Position numbers and translations under genes: made by a program. Source: Chloroflexota bacterium (GTDB taxonomy: Bacteria > Chloroflexota > Anaerolineae > Anaerolineales > Villigracilaceae). Taken from it: DNA of 17,422 nt. Positions within the stretch are counted from its first letter, which is position 1. Each line of letters starts with the position of its first letter. Below the pieces are notes generated by a model that was not told where the DNA came from, did no database searches, and saw only the letters and a list, made by a program, of their open reading frames with translations. Shown one piece after another: positions 1 to 8,427 of the stretch. The DNA is taken from contig JAKANW010000007.1 of NCBI GenBank assembly GCA_021823555.1, positions 1 to 17,422 of the forward strand, read 5' to 3'.

Positions 1-446
1 GCCACCCGAACGCCTTCCAATGGGTGGGTCACCTTTTTCCTTATCTCCTCTGCGCCGATGTCCTTGACGTACACCTCCATGAGATGCCGCACCTCAATAT
101 TCCCGGAGAAGTGCAAACCGTCCTCCTCCAGGGCATAGTTGACATGCTCGGCCAGGTCGGGATCCTTTTTCAAGTGGGCAACAGTGAAGAACATGTTCTT
201 ATAACAGGCGCTGCACGGCGCAACCAGCTCCAGCCCTGTTTTTTCGGCGATGGCAAGATTACGGGCAGAAAGCGTGTATGCCAGCAGCTCATCAACGTGG
301 AAGTACGTGGTGGAGCCACAGCAATTCCAATCCTCCAATTCCTGGAGCTTGACTCCCAGTTTCTTCGTGGTCTCCAGGGCAGAGATGTGATAACCAATGG
401 CTAGTTTCTCGAGGGAACAGCCAGGGAAGTAGGCAAACTCTTTCAT
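1..446 (-). CDS. hdrB: HdrB-like CCG-domain protein (heterodisulfide reductase subunit B), N-terminal part
   Basis: The frame opens at an ATG whose bases overlap the stop of the HdrC-like gene (ATGA, 4-bp overlap) and stays open to the window edge, giving about 148 residues of a protein normally near 290. It begins MKEFAYFPGC and shows one full CCG motif: Cys10, Cys42-Cys43-Gly, and Cys78-x2-Cys81. In HdrB such five-cysteine domains bind a non-cubane [4Fe-4S] cluster that reduces a disulfide or similar two-electron acceptor. The second CCG repeat would lie beyond the window. Translational coupling to an HdrC-like protein indicates an HdrBC pair, and an HdrA-like flavoprotein would be expected next. 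The natural substrate is unknown: bacterial HdrB homologues are not tied to CoM-S-S-CoB. Family assignment is firm, substrate is not. Confidence 0.9.
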   Translation of the reverse strand, partial: MKEFAYFPGCSLEKLAIGYHISALETTKKLGVKLQELEDWNCCGSTTYFHVDELLAYTLSARNLAIAEKTGLELVAPCSACYKNMFFTVAHLKKDPDLAEHVNYALEEDGLHFSGNIEVRHLMEVYVKDIGAEEIRKKVTHPLEGVRV

Positions 447-1021
447 TCGACGCCTCCCATAGGGATGATCCTGCGGACCATGCGTTTGAAGTTATCGAGG
501 CGCTTGATCCGCGGTGGGAGCAAGGGAAGCCTTCCCTTCAGCATGAGTTCAGTCGCGTTTTGAATTTCCTGGAAGAATTCACGCAATTTGAAGCTAAAAA
601 TGTAGGAAGGAGCCAGGATGGGTTCAAAGGTCCGTCCGGTTCGCATGATGGTCTTCGCGAACGCCTCGGAAAATGAGGGTCCGATCAGGCCTTCCTTGTA
701 TTTGTTCTTCCAGATCGAGTACCGTTGCAGTGCATACATTAACTCTGTGATGCTGATCCCCTGCGGGCAGCGCACGGTGCACTGATAGCAGGAGGCGCAG
801 TACCAGAATGTGTTGCTTTCCAGCACCTGTTCTTTAAGCCCTGCGTTAACCATGGCGATAATTTGCCGCGGGGTATAGTCCATGTATGCGGCCACCGGGC
901 AGGACCCGGAGCAGGTCCCGCACTGGATGCACATTGGGAATGGGTTCCCGTCCGCGGCGTACAGGAGGCTGGAGACCTCCCGCATGAAGGTGAAGGTATA
1001 GGTTTCTGATGTCTCTGTCAT
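443..1021 (-). CDS. hdrC: HdrC-like ferredoxin-type protein with two [4Fe-4S] clusters
   Basis: A 192-residue protein. I start it at the ATG giving MTETSETYTF, preceded by AGAAAGG at normal spacing. A longer frame to 1060 adds 13 residues with no support. Two cubane-cluster motifs are clear: Cys31, Cys34, Cys37, Cys41 (CIQCGTCSGSCP) and Cys75, Cys78, Cys81, Cys85 (CASCYQCTVRCP). The length and the C-terminal helical, basic tail fit HdrC, the electron relay between the flavoprotein HdrA and the disulfide-reducing HdrB. No membrane segment is visible, so the complex should be cytosolic. It overlaps hdrB by 4 bp and follows the receiver gene after 71 nt, so it is likely in the same transcript as the Etf and kinase genes. 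Confidence 0.92.
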   Translation of the reverse strand: MTETSETYTFTFMREVSSLLYAADGNPFPMCIQCGTCSGSCPVAAYMDYTPRQIIAMVNAGLKEQVLESNTFWYCASCYQCTVRCPQGISITELMYALQRYSIWKNKYKEGLIGPSFSEAFAKTIMRTGRTFEPILAPSYIFSFKLREFFQEIQNATELMLKGRLPLLPPRIKRLDNFKRMVRRIIPMGGVE

Positions 1022-1092
1022 AGGATTGGCCTTTCTGGTGTACCGGCAGGCGCGATGCAAGCACAGCCTGTCTCGGCGGTAGTTTCATCGGC

Positions 1093-1509
1093 CTATTTAA
1101 CACCGGCCTTTCTTTCCTCCGCCGCTTGAATAAGGGCGTTGACCTTTTCCAGCAACATGCCGGGTTCAACCGGCTTTTCGACCAGCTCGTCCACTTCCAC
1201 AAAGCGGGGGTGGATCGGTTCACCCGGGAAGAGGAAAGCGATCTGCTCCCTCATACCGGTTATGATCAAAACCGGCATTTCCCGCAGTTTGGGGTCTTTG
1301 CGAAGTTTGCGGGCGATCATGACGCCTTCCGCCCCGCGTCCCATCATAATATCCAGCAATAGCAGGTTATATTGCTGGCGTTGTAAGGCTTTCAGTCCCT
1401 CCTTGGGGTCATAGGCAACATCCACCTCGAAACCTGCCGCGTCGAGGATCGTTTTGATACCTGAAACGAAATCAGGGTCGTCATCAATCACCAACAATCT
1501 TTTTGTCAT
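1093..1509 (-). CDS. single-domain CheY-like response regulator
   Basis: A 138-residue protein starting at MTKRLLVIDDD, with GGAGG 5 nt before the ATG. Upstream in-frame codons to 1761 are a shadow of the kinase gene. It has the acidic pocket (Asp9-Asp11), phospho-acceptor Asp53 in LLLLDIMMG, the switch Thr in ITG, and the conserved Lys in VEKPVEPG. Nothing follows the receiver fold, so there is no DNA-binding or enzymatic output. It would pass phosphate to, or bind, another protein. An insertion near residues 91-105 (around FPGEPIHPRFVEVDE) is longer than in plain CheY. It lies 49 nt after the receiver-kinase hybrid and before hdrC, so it probably ends the phosphorelay encoded in this operon. 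Confidence 0.9.
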   Translation of the reverse strand: MTKRLLVIDDDPDFVSGIKTILDAAGFEVDVAYDPKEGLKALQRQQYNLLLLDIMMGRGAEGVMIARKLRKDPKLREMPVLIITGMREQIAFLFPGEPIHPRFVEVDELVEKPVEPGMLLEKVNALIQAAEERKAGVK

Positions 1510-1558
1510 CTTGCGCCTCCGTTTTAAAGTCTCATGAGATCGGTCCGGGGAAGGGCCG

Positions 1559-2656
1559 TTATTTGTCCGATACGGGCAGGCTGACGATGAACGTCGTCCC
1601 TTTGCCCAGTTCGCTTTCCACGGCGATCGATCCGTTATGCGCTTCAACGATCTGGCGGCTGACAGCCAACCCAATACCGTGGCCGGCTGCCATGTCTTGG
1701 CCAGACTTGCCTCGGTAGAAACCGTCGAATATGTGAGGGAGATCCTCCTTGGAAATACCAACTCCGGTATCCTGTATGGTGACGTGGATACAGCTATCGT
1801 TTTCTTCCGTCTTGATATAAACCTTTGAGCCGTCGTGGGAATATTTGATGGCGTTGCTCAGGATGTTCACGAACGCTTCCGACAGGCTGATGCTGTCAGC
1901 GTTGATCGTGTGGGATGGTTCACTGATGAACGCAACGATCTCGATGTTCTTGCGCGCCGCCAGCGTCGCGATGCTGTCCAACGCTTTGGCGATTGGCATC
2001 GTCACCGGGATGTGCGAGAAGTTCTCCTTGAGTTTCCCGATATCCACGGAAATGATCCTCAGCCACGAATTGATGATCTTCAGCAGGTCGTCTATCCTGG
2101 CTTTTATCCGTTCCAGTTTTTCCTTTTGGCTTTCGTTGAGCGCCTTGGATAGTTCGAACTCGAGCGCAAATAGATTTTGCTGGACAGCGCTCAAGGGCGC
2201 TTTCAATTCGTGCGACACGATGGACGCGAACTGTTCGCGCAACAATTCTTTTTCCCGGCGGAGGGCGATGGTCTCCAGGATCAGTTTCCTTCTCTCTAGC
2301 CCTCTGCGGGTGATCAACCGGAACTCGTCGGGTGTGAACGGTTTCGGCAGAAAATCGTAGGCCCCATTCTTCATTGCATCCACTGCCGAACTGACGGTGG
2401 CAAAGCCGGTAATCACGACAGTGATGATGGTGGAGTCCATGGCACGGATCTTTTCGAGTACTTCCATGCCGGAAAGCCCAGGCATCTTGAGGTCTACAAA
2501 GACCAGGTCTGGTTGGAATTCTGCAACGAGGTGCAGCCCATGGTCTCCATCGGATGCGGTCGCGATCTGGTACGCACTGCCCGCCAGGATCTGCAAGCAG
2601 GAATCCAGCACCACTTCCTCGTCGTCAATGATCAAGATCTTCGACTTGTCATCCAT
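1559..2656 (-). CDS. soluble receiver-histidine kinase hybrid (REC-HisKA-HATPase)
   Basis: About 365 residues with no membrane segment. An N-terminal receiver domain (residues 1-120) has Asp11-Asp12, phospho-acceptor Asp55 in VFVDLKMPG, and Lys105 in LPKPF. A HisKA helix follows with His149 in IVSHELKAPL. The HATPase_c domain carries the N box (NILSNAIKYS), G1 box DTGVGIS and G2 box GHGIGLAVS. The order receiver-then-kinase suggests it takes phosphate from another kinase and re-signals, or that its kinase activity is gated by receiver phosphorylation. The start is ATG at 2656, which overlaps the preceding kinase stop by 8 bp. A GTG at 2665 is an alternative. This overlap means translational coupling to the membrane kinase, its likely partner. 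Confidence 0.9.
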   Translation of the reverse strand: MDDKSKILIIDDEEVVLDSCLQILAGSAYQIATASDGDHGLHLVAEFQPDLVFVDLKMPGLSGMEVLEKIRAMDSTIITVVITGFATVSSAVDAMKNGAYDFLPKPFTPDEFRLITRRGLERRKLILETIALRREKELLREQFASIVSHELKAPLSAVQQNLFALEFELSKALNESQKEKLERIKARIDDLLKIINSWLRIISVDIGKLKENFSHIPVTMPIAKALDSIATLAARKNIEIVAFISEPSHTINADSISLSEAFVNILSNAIKYSHDGSKVYIKTEENDSCIHVTIQDTGVGISKEDLPHIFDGFYRGKSGQDMAAGHGIGLAVSRQIVEAHNGSIAVESELGKGTTFIVSLPVSDK

Positions 2657-4640
2657 GGTTGCCACCAGCTCTTTCCTGCATCAGCGGCAAACTAACGGTA
2701 AACGTCGTCCCTTTTCCCAATTCGCTTTCAACCGTCAAGTTACCTTTATGTTCCTGGACGATGCCATAACTGATAGCCAGCCCCAATCCCACCCCGTGCC
2801 CCGTCTCTTTCGTCGTGAAGAACGGATCAAAGATTTTCTCCTTGTTCTCGGGCGAGATGCCATGCCCGGTATCCTTCACGTCTATGTCAATACAGTTCCT
2901 GAACGGGTTGAGGGTGGTTATGATCGTTAACGTTCCTGCGCCGTTCATGGCTTCTGCGGCGTTGATGACCAGGTTCAGGAATACGCGCTCTACCTGCGAT
3001 GGATCAATGACGATCATTGGCAGGGAACGGTCGAGGTTCATAACAACCTTTATGTTGTGGAAGATGGCCTGGTTTTCCACAAGGGAAATGCACCCTTGCA
3101 GCAGGGAATTGACGTCGCATGGGGTGATGTCCGGCTTCTTTTGGCGGGAGAAGTCCAACAAACCGCGGATGATGTCCCGGCAGCGGTTGGCCTGGATCAC
3201 GATCTTGTTGATATTTTGTTTGCACAGATCGTCGAACGTTTGCTTTTCGAGCGCGAGACTGGCGTAGGTGACAATTCCCTGGAGCGGATTGTTGAGTTCG
3301 TGCGCAACGTTTGCAGATAGTTGCCCAATCAGCGCCAGTCTTTCGGATTCTGAGATCTTCTTCTTGGTGAATTCCTTGAGTTTCTCGTCCCGCTCCTTGA
3401 GCGCCTGGGACATTTTGTTGAAGGAATATGCAAGCTTTCCCAATTCGTCGCCGGAAATGACTTCCACATTCACGTCCAGGTTGCCATTCGCCACCTGTTT
3501 GGAAGCCTCCACCATTTTCCTGATGGGGACGGTAATTCTCTGGGAGATCCAATAGGATAGGACCATCGTGATAAGCGCACCGACGATCGTGATTGCCAGG
3601 AACGCGAGGCTGGTTTGCTTTTGTATGTCGAGGTATTTTTGTTCCAGAATGCCGACATACAGAATGCCGATGATCTTGTAGTGTATATCCCGGATGGGTT
3701 CATAGGCGGTGATATACCAGTTGTTGACAACATACGCCCGTCCGATCCAGGGTTTCCCATTTAGAACCACCTGGTTATAGACCTCCTCTGATATCCGCGT
3801 GCCAATGGCTCTTGAATTGTCCTCGTTCCTGACGTTTGTTGAGATCCGTATATCATCCTGGAAAATCGTCGCGGTTCCGATCTCCTTGCCTTTGTACTGT
3901 ACGTCTTCAAACACAGTTTGTTTGATCTCATCAACGATCTTGTAATCCCGGTTGAGCAGGTTGCCGCCGTATAGGACGCCGATAAGATTGCGGCTATAGT
4001 CGAAGATCGGAGCGGCAGCCTTCAACGCCATGCCCGCAGTTTCCTCGGTCTCATTTCTTGCTCGCGCTTTGGGTGTATCAATGAATTGCAAATATGCCTG
4101 CTCTGCAAGGAGAGGCGATTCCCTGAGTAATTCCTCGCCGCTGATAATGGATGTTCCCATGACAGGGGACTTTCGGCTAAGCACTTCAGCAATGATTTCA
4201 TCGTAACCGCTGCCGGGATTGGGATTCGCCGGGTTGTTGGCGCGAAAGATGACAGCGCCGGTTTTGTCTGTGACCGTTAAAAAGTCCAGGCCTTCTTCAT
4301 TTTCGACTTTAATCAACTCGTCTGCTGCTGAACTCATGTCTCCGGAAAGGATCGCATCCGTGAGAAAAAAACGGTCGGCTGACAACCGCACGATGTCATT
4401 GATGTGCCTTAATTCACCCCGGTATATTTCGTCGGCGGAATTAAGATCGGTGCGCACCTTCTCCTGGGTTTCGGCTGTGGTTCGGTCGCTGATAATCCGA
4501 ATCCCGACCACCGTGAAAATGGCGCTTGTCAGAACGATGATCGCCAGGTAACTCAGGATCAATTTGGTGGCTATCGGGATGCGCAGGGTATGAATCCCTG
4601 GTATTTTCCACTTGCCGACAGCCTCAGGTGCGCTTGCCAT
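2649..4640 (-). CDS. membrane sensor histidine kinase (Cache-like sensor, HAMP, HisKA, HATPase)
   Basis: A 663-residue kinase. I use the ATG giving MASAPEAVGK, 13 nt after the preceding stop, with AAGG upstream. TM1 is at about residues 27-50, an extracytoplasmic domain of some 290 residues follows (about 51-343), then TM2 at about 344-366. The sensor ends in a pattern typical of Cache domains (WYITAYEPI, then IGILYVGI). HAMP covers about 366-420. HisKA has His447 in ANVAHELNNPLQG, and HATPase_c has the N box NLVINAAEAM, G1 DTGHGIS and F box FDPFFTTKETG followed by GVGLGLAIS. The ligand is unknown: Cache domains commonly bind small organic acids or amines. Its place directly behind the Etf:quinone oxidoreductase gene suggests it senses a substrate or state related to that pathway (inference). 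Confidence 0.93.
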   Translation of the reverse strand: MASAPEAVGKWKIPGIHTLRIPIATKLILSYLAIIVLTSAIFTVVGIRIISDRTTAETQEKVRTDLNSADEIYRGELRHINDIVRLSADRFFLTDAILSGDMSSAADELIKVENEEGLDFLTVTDKTGAVIFRANNPANPNPGSGYDEIIAEVLSRKSPVMGTSIISGEELLRESPLLAEQAYLQFIDTPKARARNETEETAGMALKAAAPIFDYSRNLIGVLYGGNLLNRDYKIVDEIKQTVFEDVQYKGKEIGTATIFQDDIRISTNVRNEDNSRAIGTRISEEVYNQVVLNGKPWIGRAYVVNNWYITAYEPIRDIHYKIIGILYVGILEQKYLDIQKQTSLAFLAITIVGALITMVLSYWISQRITVPIRKMVEASKQVANGNLDVNVEVISGDELGKLAYSFNKMSQALKERDEKLKEFTKKKISESERLALIGQLSANVAHELNNPLQGIVTYASLALEKQTFDDLCKQNINKIVIQANRCRDIIRGLLDFSRQKKPDITPCDVNSLLQGCISLVENQAIFHNIKVVMNLDRSLPMIVIDPSQVERVFLNLVINAAEAMNGAGTLTIITTLNPFRNCIDIDVKDTGHGISPENKEKIFDPFFTTKETGHGVGLGLAISYGIVQEHKGNLTVESELGKGTTFTVSLPLMQERAGGNHG

Positions 4641-4653
4641 TTTTACATGCCTT

Positions 4654-6636
4654 CTATAACGCCTCGTGGACCAATTCAATCAGTTCCTTGACATGGAGGC
4701 GTTCCTCATTGCCCGTAATTTTCACAGCATCGCGGAACATCGTGACGTCCTTGGGGCAGGCAACGACAAGAGCCTGGACGCCATCAAGAGCCGCGGCCTC
4801 GCGGATGCGGGATTCGCTCGGTCTTTCCTTGACCTCCTTCTCTTCCATCCATATTCGGCCTCCGCCTGCTCCGCAGCAGAAAGCGCGGTCGCCATGACGC
4901 GGCATTTCAACGATCTGACAGCCTGTGGCTTCGATCACCCGCCGCGGGGCATCGTAGATGTTGTTGTAGCGCCCCAGGTAGCAGGGGTCGTGGTAAGTGA
5001 CTTTGTAGCCCAGTTTCTTGCTGAACTTGAGCTGCCCATTGGCGATCAACTGATCGAGCAGTTCCGCGGAGTGCATCACGGTGGGGCGGTTCCCGTCCCA
5101 CGGATACTCGTTCTTGAGTGTGTTGTACGTGTGAGGATCGGTTGTGACGATAGCCTGGAATTTGCACTTTGCCAGCGCCTCGGCATTCTTTGTGGTCAGC
5201 ATTTTGAACAACCCCTCCTCGCCCACGCGGCGGACATCGTTGCCGGCGTTGCGTTCGGCGTCGAACATGATCCCGAAGTTCAGGCCAGCTTTCTGGAACA
5301 CGTCCGCCGTCTTGCGCGTGACTTCGGTCAGGGTGGGGCTGTAAGAAGCATAATCACCCACAAACCATAAGTACTCGACAGGTTCGCGGCGGGCGTCCTT
5401 GACCGGCGGTTGCAGACCCATCGTCCATTTCGCGCGCATTCGCTCCGATTGGCCGAGCGAGTTGCCGTAGCGGCCCACGTTGGCAAGCGCCTTCTGGAGC
5501 ATATTGTCCATGCGTCCCTGGTCCACTAGGTGACGGCGCAGGTCCACGAAGGTGGGGACATGCTCAATAAAGGCGGGGCAGACTTGCGAGCAGGCGCGGC
5601 AGGTGGTGCAAGCCCACAGTTCATTGGCGCTGACCACATCGCCGTGCAAGGAGCGCCCGTTCGCTTTCTCCCACAAATGTGCTTCCATCTTGATCATCAT
5701 GTCCCGCGGCGAGAACACCTGCGAACTGGCGTAGGCCGGGCAGACTTCCTGGCAACGCCCGCAGCGGGTACAGGATTCAAAGTCCAACAATTGCTTCCAC
5801 GTGAACTGCTTCCACTCCTTTACACCCATCCCGCCATCCATGCGCGCCGCGGGAAGCGCCCCGGCCGGTTGCATGGATTGGAAGTAGATGTTGGTTGGCA
5901 CGGAGAAGATGTGGAATAATTTGGTGAAGGGCAGGCTGGCTAGGATGATGAATGCGGTCAGAATATGCAATGACCAGACGATCAGATGCAGGGTCTGGTT
6001 GGTCGGATCTCCAAGCGCGAGGAATCCCGCCGCGACGATACGGCCGACCGGCGACCAGGCCGCCCAGTCCGGCCGCGTGACGGCGATGCGTAGTCCTTCG
6101 GTCAGGTATCCGCTAAGGGCGATGAAGATCAACATAACGAGGACAAATGCGTCGTCACGCGCGAGCGTTTTTGCAGGCAGGTTTTGCAGTCTTGCAGGGC
6201 GGGTCGCGTAGCGGCGGTAGATCGCCATTCCAAGCCCGACGATGACCAGCAGGCCGAGAATATCCAGGATCAGTTCGAAGGCGAGGTACACCCAACTGGT
6301 CAGGAATTGGAAACCAAAGAACAGGTGGGTAAAGTCCCAGTCTACCGTTGCCAGCGCGGTGCCAATGGCAAGGACCAACATACCCCAGAAGAGGGCGAAG
6401 TGCATGGCGCCGGGGTAGATTTCATCCAGTGTGCGGCGCTGGCCCAGCACCTGGGTAATCAGCGACCAGAGCCGCGCCCGGAAATGACCGGCGCGTTTTT
6501 CCGGCTGGCCTTGTCGCCAGCGCAGGATGCGGCGAGTCACACCGTATACGAAGACTATGGCTGTCAACAGCGCCAGAATGTACTGTGCGGTCTCAGCCCA
6601 GTGCGGAATATTCCAGAAAGTCTCACGGATAGGCAT
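4654..6636 (-). CDS. membrane-bound Fe-S/CCG oxidoreductase, EtfAB:menaquinone oxidoreductase (EMO) type
   Basis: A 660-residue protein with an N-terminal membrane part (TM segments near residues 17-35, 75-96, 107-137, 162-178, 197-209, 214-235) resembling the NarI/DsrM haem-b fold. His79, His217 and His224 are candidate haem ligands. Two [4Fe-4S] motifs follow (Cys289/292/295/299 and Cys343/346/349/353). The C-terminal domain is CCG type: Cys552, Cys587-Cys588-Gly, Cys627. The N-terminal CCG half keeps the fold sequence but lacks cysteines (FVGDYASY, TTDPHTYN). Proteins of this build next to etfAB pass electrons from reduced ETF, fed by acyl-CoA dehydrogenases, to menaquinone in fatty-acid-oxidising anaerobes. 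It lies 23 nt after etfA and 13 nt before the kinase gene. The RBS is weak (AAGAGAG). A DsrMK/HdrDE-like quinone:disulfide enzyme is the main alternative. Confidence 0.9.
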   Translation of the reverse strand: MPIRETFWNIPHWAETAQYILALLTAIVFVYGVTRRILRWRQGQPEKRAGHFRARLWSLITQVLGQRRTLDEIYPGAMHFALFWGMLVLAIGTALATVDWDFTHLFFGFQFLTSWVYLAFELILDILGLLVIVGLGMAIYRRYATRPARLQNLPAKTLARDDAFVLVMLIFIALSGYLTEGLRIAVTRPDWAAWSPVGRIVAAGFLALGDPTNQTLHLIVWSLHILTAFIILASLPFTKLFHIFSVPTNIYFQSMQPAGALPAARMDGGMGVKEWKQFTWKQLLDFESCTRCGRCQEVCPAYASSQVFSPRDMMIKMEAHLWEKANGRSLHGDVVSANELWACTTCRACSQVCPAFIEHVPTFVDLRRHLVDQGRMDNMLQKALANVGRYGNSLGQSERMRAKWTMGLQPPVKDARREPVEYLWFVGDYASYSPTLTEVTRKTADVFQKAGLNFGIMFDAERNAGNDVRRVGEEGLFKMLTTKNAEALAKCKFQAIVTTDPHTYNTLKNEYPWDGNRPTVMHSAELLDQLIANGQLKFSKKLGYKVTYHDPCYLGRYNNIYDAPRRVIEATGCQIVEMPRHGDRAFCCGAGGGRIWMEEKEVKERPSESRIREAAALDGVQALVVACPKDVTMFRDAVKITGNEERLHVKELIELVHEAL

Positions 6637-6659
6637 GTCGACTCACTCTCTTGGGCGCC

Positions 6660-7619
6660 TTACTTGCACTGTTTGATCTTGTCTGTCAGCACGGGCAGCA
6701 GGTCGAACATGTCGGTTGTTGTGCCGTATTTCGCCACGTTGAAGATCGGCGCGTTGGGATCGGTATTGACCGCGATGATCACGTCGCTGTCGCCCATGCC
6801 CTCGATGTGTTCCGGCGCGCCGCTGATGCCCAGCGCCAGATAGATTTTCGGCTTGACGTGCTTGCCCGATTTGCCGACCAGTCGCGAGGTCGGCATCCAG
6901 CCCTGGTCCACAACCGGACGCGAGGCAGAGACCGCTCCGCCCAACGCAACTGCCAGGTCGTTCGCAAGTTCGATGTTGTCCTTGTTTTGGATGCCGCGTC
7001 CGACAGATACCAAAATGGTCTCTTTTGCGATGTCCACATCGCCAGCTTCGGGTTCGATGTACTGCTTGACTGTCACGCGCAAACCTTCCAGTGCGGGTGC
7101 CGCGACCATGGTCAAAGCCGGAGATTGGGCGCTCTGGCCCTGCTCGGATTTGTACCCGCCTGGCACCATCGTGACCAGCGCGGTCGGGGAGGGCAGTTCG
7201 CCTTCGGCCATGATCTTGCCGCCGCAGATCTGGCAGATGTATTTTCCGTCCGCGCTGAAACTGCGGCATGAACTGGCCATGGGCAGTCCCAACTTCGCGG
7301 AAAGCCCGCCTGCGATATCCATCCCGATGGAAGTGTGACCGAAGATTACCGCGCGCGGCGACTGCTCTCTGATGATGCTTTCCAGCGCGACTCGATAAGC
7401 ATCGGACGTGAACTCGGCCAGCGCCGGGTGATCCACGTAAATGACCTGGTCGGCGGCCAGATCCTTCGCCAGACCCTGCGCGTTGTGACCGAGCAGCACG
7501 GCTGTGACGCCTCCGCCAGCGCCCTGGGAGAGCTGACGGGCGCCTGCCAGCATCGTGTAGGAAATTTCTGCAACTTGTCCTCGCAGGTGTTCGATGATCA
7601 CAAAGATATCCTGGCTCAT
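6660..7619 (-). CDS. etfA: electron transfer flavoprotein alpha subunit
   Basis: A 319-residue EtfA with GGGAGG 5 nt before its ATG. The C-terminal FAD domain is well conserved: SVGRGIQNKDN (about 206-215), SRPVVDQGWMP (233-243), GKSGKHVKPKIYLALGISG (249-267), His271 in PEHIEGM and AVNTDPNAPIF (283-293). With EtfB it forms a heterodimer that takes electrons from dehydrogenases and gives them to a membrane oxidoreductase, here probably the next gene product. The gene follows etfB by 12 nt. Unusual is a cysteine group in the N-terminal domain: Cys118 and Cys129-x2-Cys132 (CQICGGK), where relatives usually have a non-cysteine stretch before the GGK. Whether it binds metal is unknown. Identity as EtfA is certain. 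Bifurcating versus simple ETF cannot be decided by eye. Confidence 0.96.
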   Translation of the reverse strand: MSQDIFVIIEHLRGQVAEISYTMLAGARQLSQGAGGGVTAVLLGHNAQGLAKDLAADQVIYVDHPALAEFTSDAYRVALESIIREQSPRAVIFGHTSIGMDIAGGLSAKLGLPMASSCRSFSADGKYICQICGGKIMAEGELPSPTALVTMVPGGYKSEQGQSAQSPALTMVAAPALEGLRVTVKQYIEPEAGDVDIAKETILVSVGRGIQNKDNIELANDLAVALGGAVSASRPVVDQGWMPTSRLVGKSGKHVKPKIYLALGISGAPEHIEGMGDSDVIIAVNTDPNAPIFNVAKYGTTTDMFDLLPVLTDKIKQCK

Positions 7620-7631
7620 ATCTGCCTCCCG

Positions 7632-8393
7632 CTACAACAGGCCCAGTTCTTTGGCCACGCCGATGATCTGATCGGCAACTTCATCCGCGCTGCCCTCGAA
7701 TATGACCGCTCGCTCTGCAACCTCGGGTTGGAACATGCGGCCCACCATGGTCCCGCCGTTGAGGTTCAAATCGGATACGGGCCGTTCCTCGATCTTCGTT
7801 GTGCTCATCACCTGATTGATCTTGCTGTAGGCCACGTAACGCGGCGGTTGTTCCGAGGCCTGGATTCCCAGCACAGCAGGCAGTGTCACCTCGATCTCGG
7901 CAACCAATCCGCCGGGATATTCCTTGCGAGCAATAACCTTCCCGTTCAATATGGTGATGCCTGATATATAACCTGCGAATGGCATACCGAGGGTTTCGGC
8001 CAGAAGCGGCCCCACCGACCCATCCAGGTCGTTGTGCGCCTGGACGCCTGTCAATACCAGATCGGGTTCCAGGTCTTTGAGAAGATCAGCGTATGCGCGC
8101 GCCAGGGCATGATTGTTGACGCCGGTGAAATCTCCGGTGAGTTTGATGAGTTGATCGGCGCCTTTCGCAGCGGCGGTGAAGAGAAAATCATCTGCGCCGT
8201 CGGCCTCGATGGTCATGACCGAGACCTGGCCTCCCCCCCGTTCCTTGAGCAGGATGGCTTGCTCGACTGCGTGGTCGTCGAACTCGTTGATGATGAGACG
8301 CAACCAGGATGTATCCAACGCAGTACCGCTGGGGTCTATCGTAAGTTCTTCGACCAGGTCTGGAACCAATTTGACGGGCACTGCTATTTTCAT
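7632..8393 (-). CDS. etfB: electron transfer flavoprotein beta subunit
   Basis: A 253-residue EtfB beginning MKIAVPVKLVPD, with an excellent Shine-Dalgarno (AAAGGAGGT) 6 nt before the ATG. The frame to 8447 has an unsupported 18-residue extension. Family features are NEFDDHAVEQAILLKE (about 35-50), the GVQAHNDLDGSVGPLLAE nucleotide-binding loop in the middle, and the LPAVLGIQASEQPPRYV segment before the C-terminal arm that wraps EtfA. It binds AMP in simple ETFs or a second FAD in bifurcating ones. The gene lies 34 nt after the soluble Fe-S oxidoreductase and 12 nt before etfA, so all three should be made together. EtfBA is thus bracketed by two related Fe-S oxidoreductases, one soluble and one membrane-bound. 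Confidence 0.96.
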   Translation of the reverse strand: MKIAVPVKLVPDLVEELTIDPSGTALDTSWLRLIINEFDDHAVEQAILLKERGGGQVSVMTIEADGADDFLFTAAAKGADQLIKLTGDFTGVNNHALARAYADLLKDLEPDLVLTGVQAHNDLDGSVGPLLAETLGMPFAGYISGITILNGKVIARKEYPGGLVAEIEVTLPAVLGIQASEQPPRYVAYSKINQVMSTTKIEERPVSDLNLNGGTMVGRMFQPEVAERAVIFEGSADEVADQIIGVAKELGLL

Positions 8394-8427
8394 CTGCGAC
8401 CTCCTTTGATTATCTCCTCCTGACTCG

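Noticed and set aside
24..404. 126-codon plus-strand frame at the left edge
   Set aside because: Antisense to the HdrB-like gene, whose five CCG cysteines show the minus strand is the coding one.
1510..1761. N-terminal extension of the lone receiver
   Set aside because: It reads out of frame through the end of the kinase gene. The receiver has a GGAGG and ATG at 1509.
4666..5370. Long plus-strand frames across the redox operon (for example 4666-5370, 6184-6843, 6651-7271, 7335-7964)
   Set aside because: They are antisense to genes with unmistakable Fe-S, Etf and kinase motifs, lack ribosome binding sites and contain no recognisable domains. They arise from the GC-rich codon bias of the real genes.
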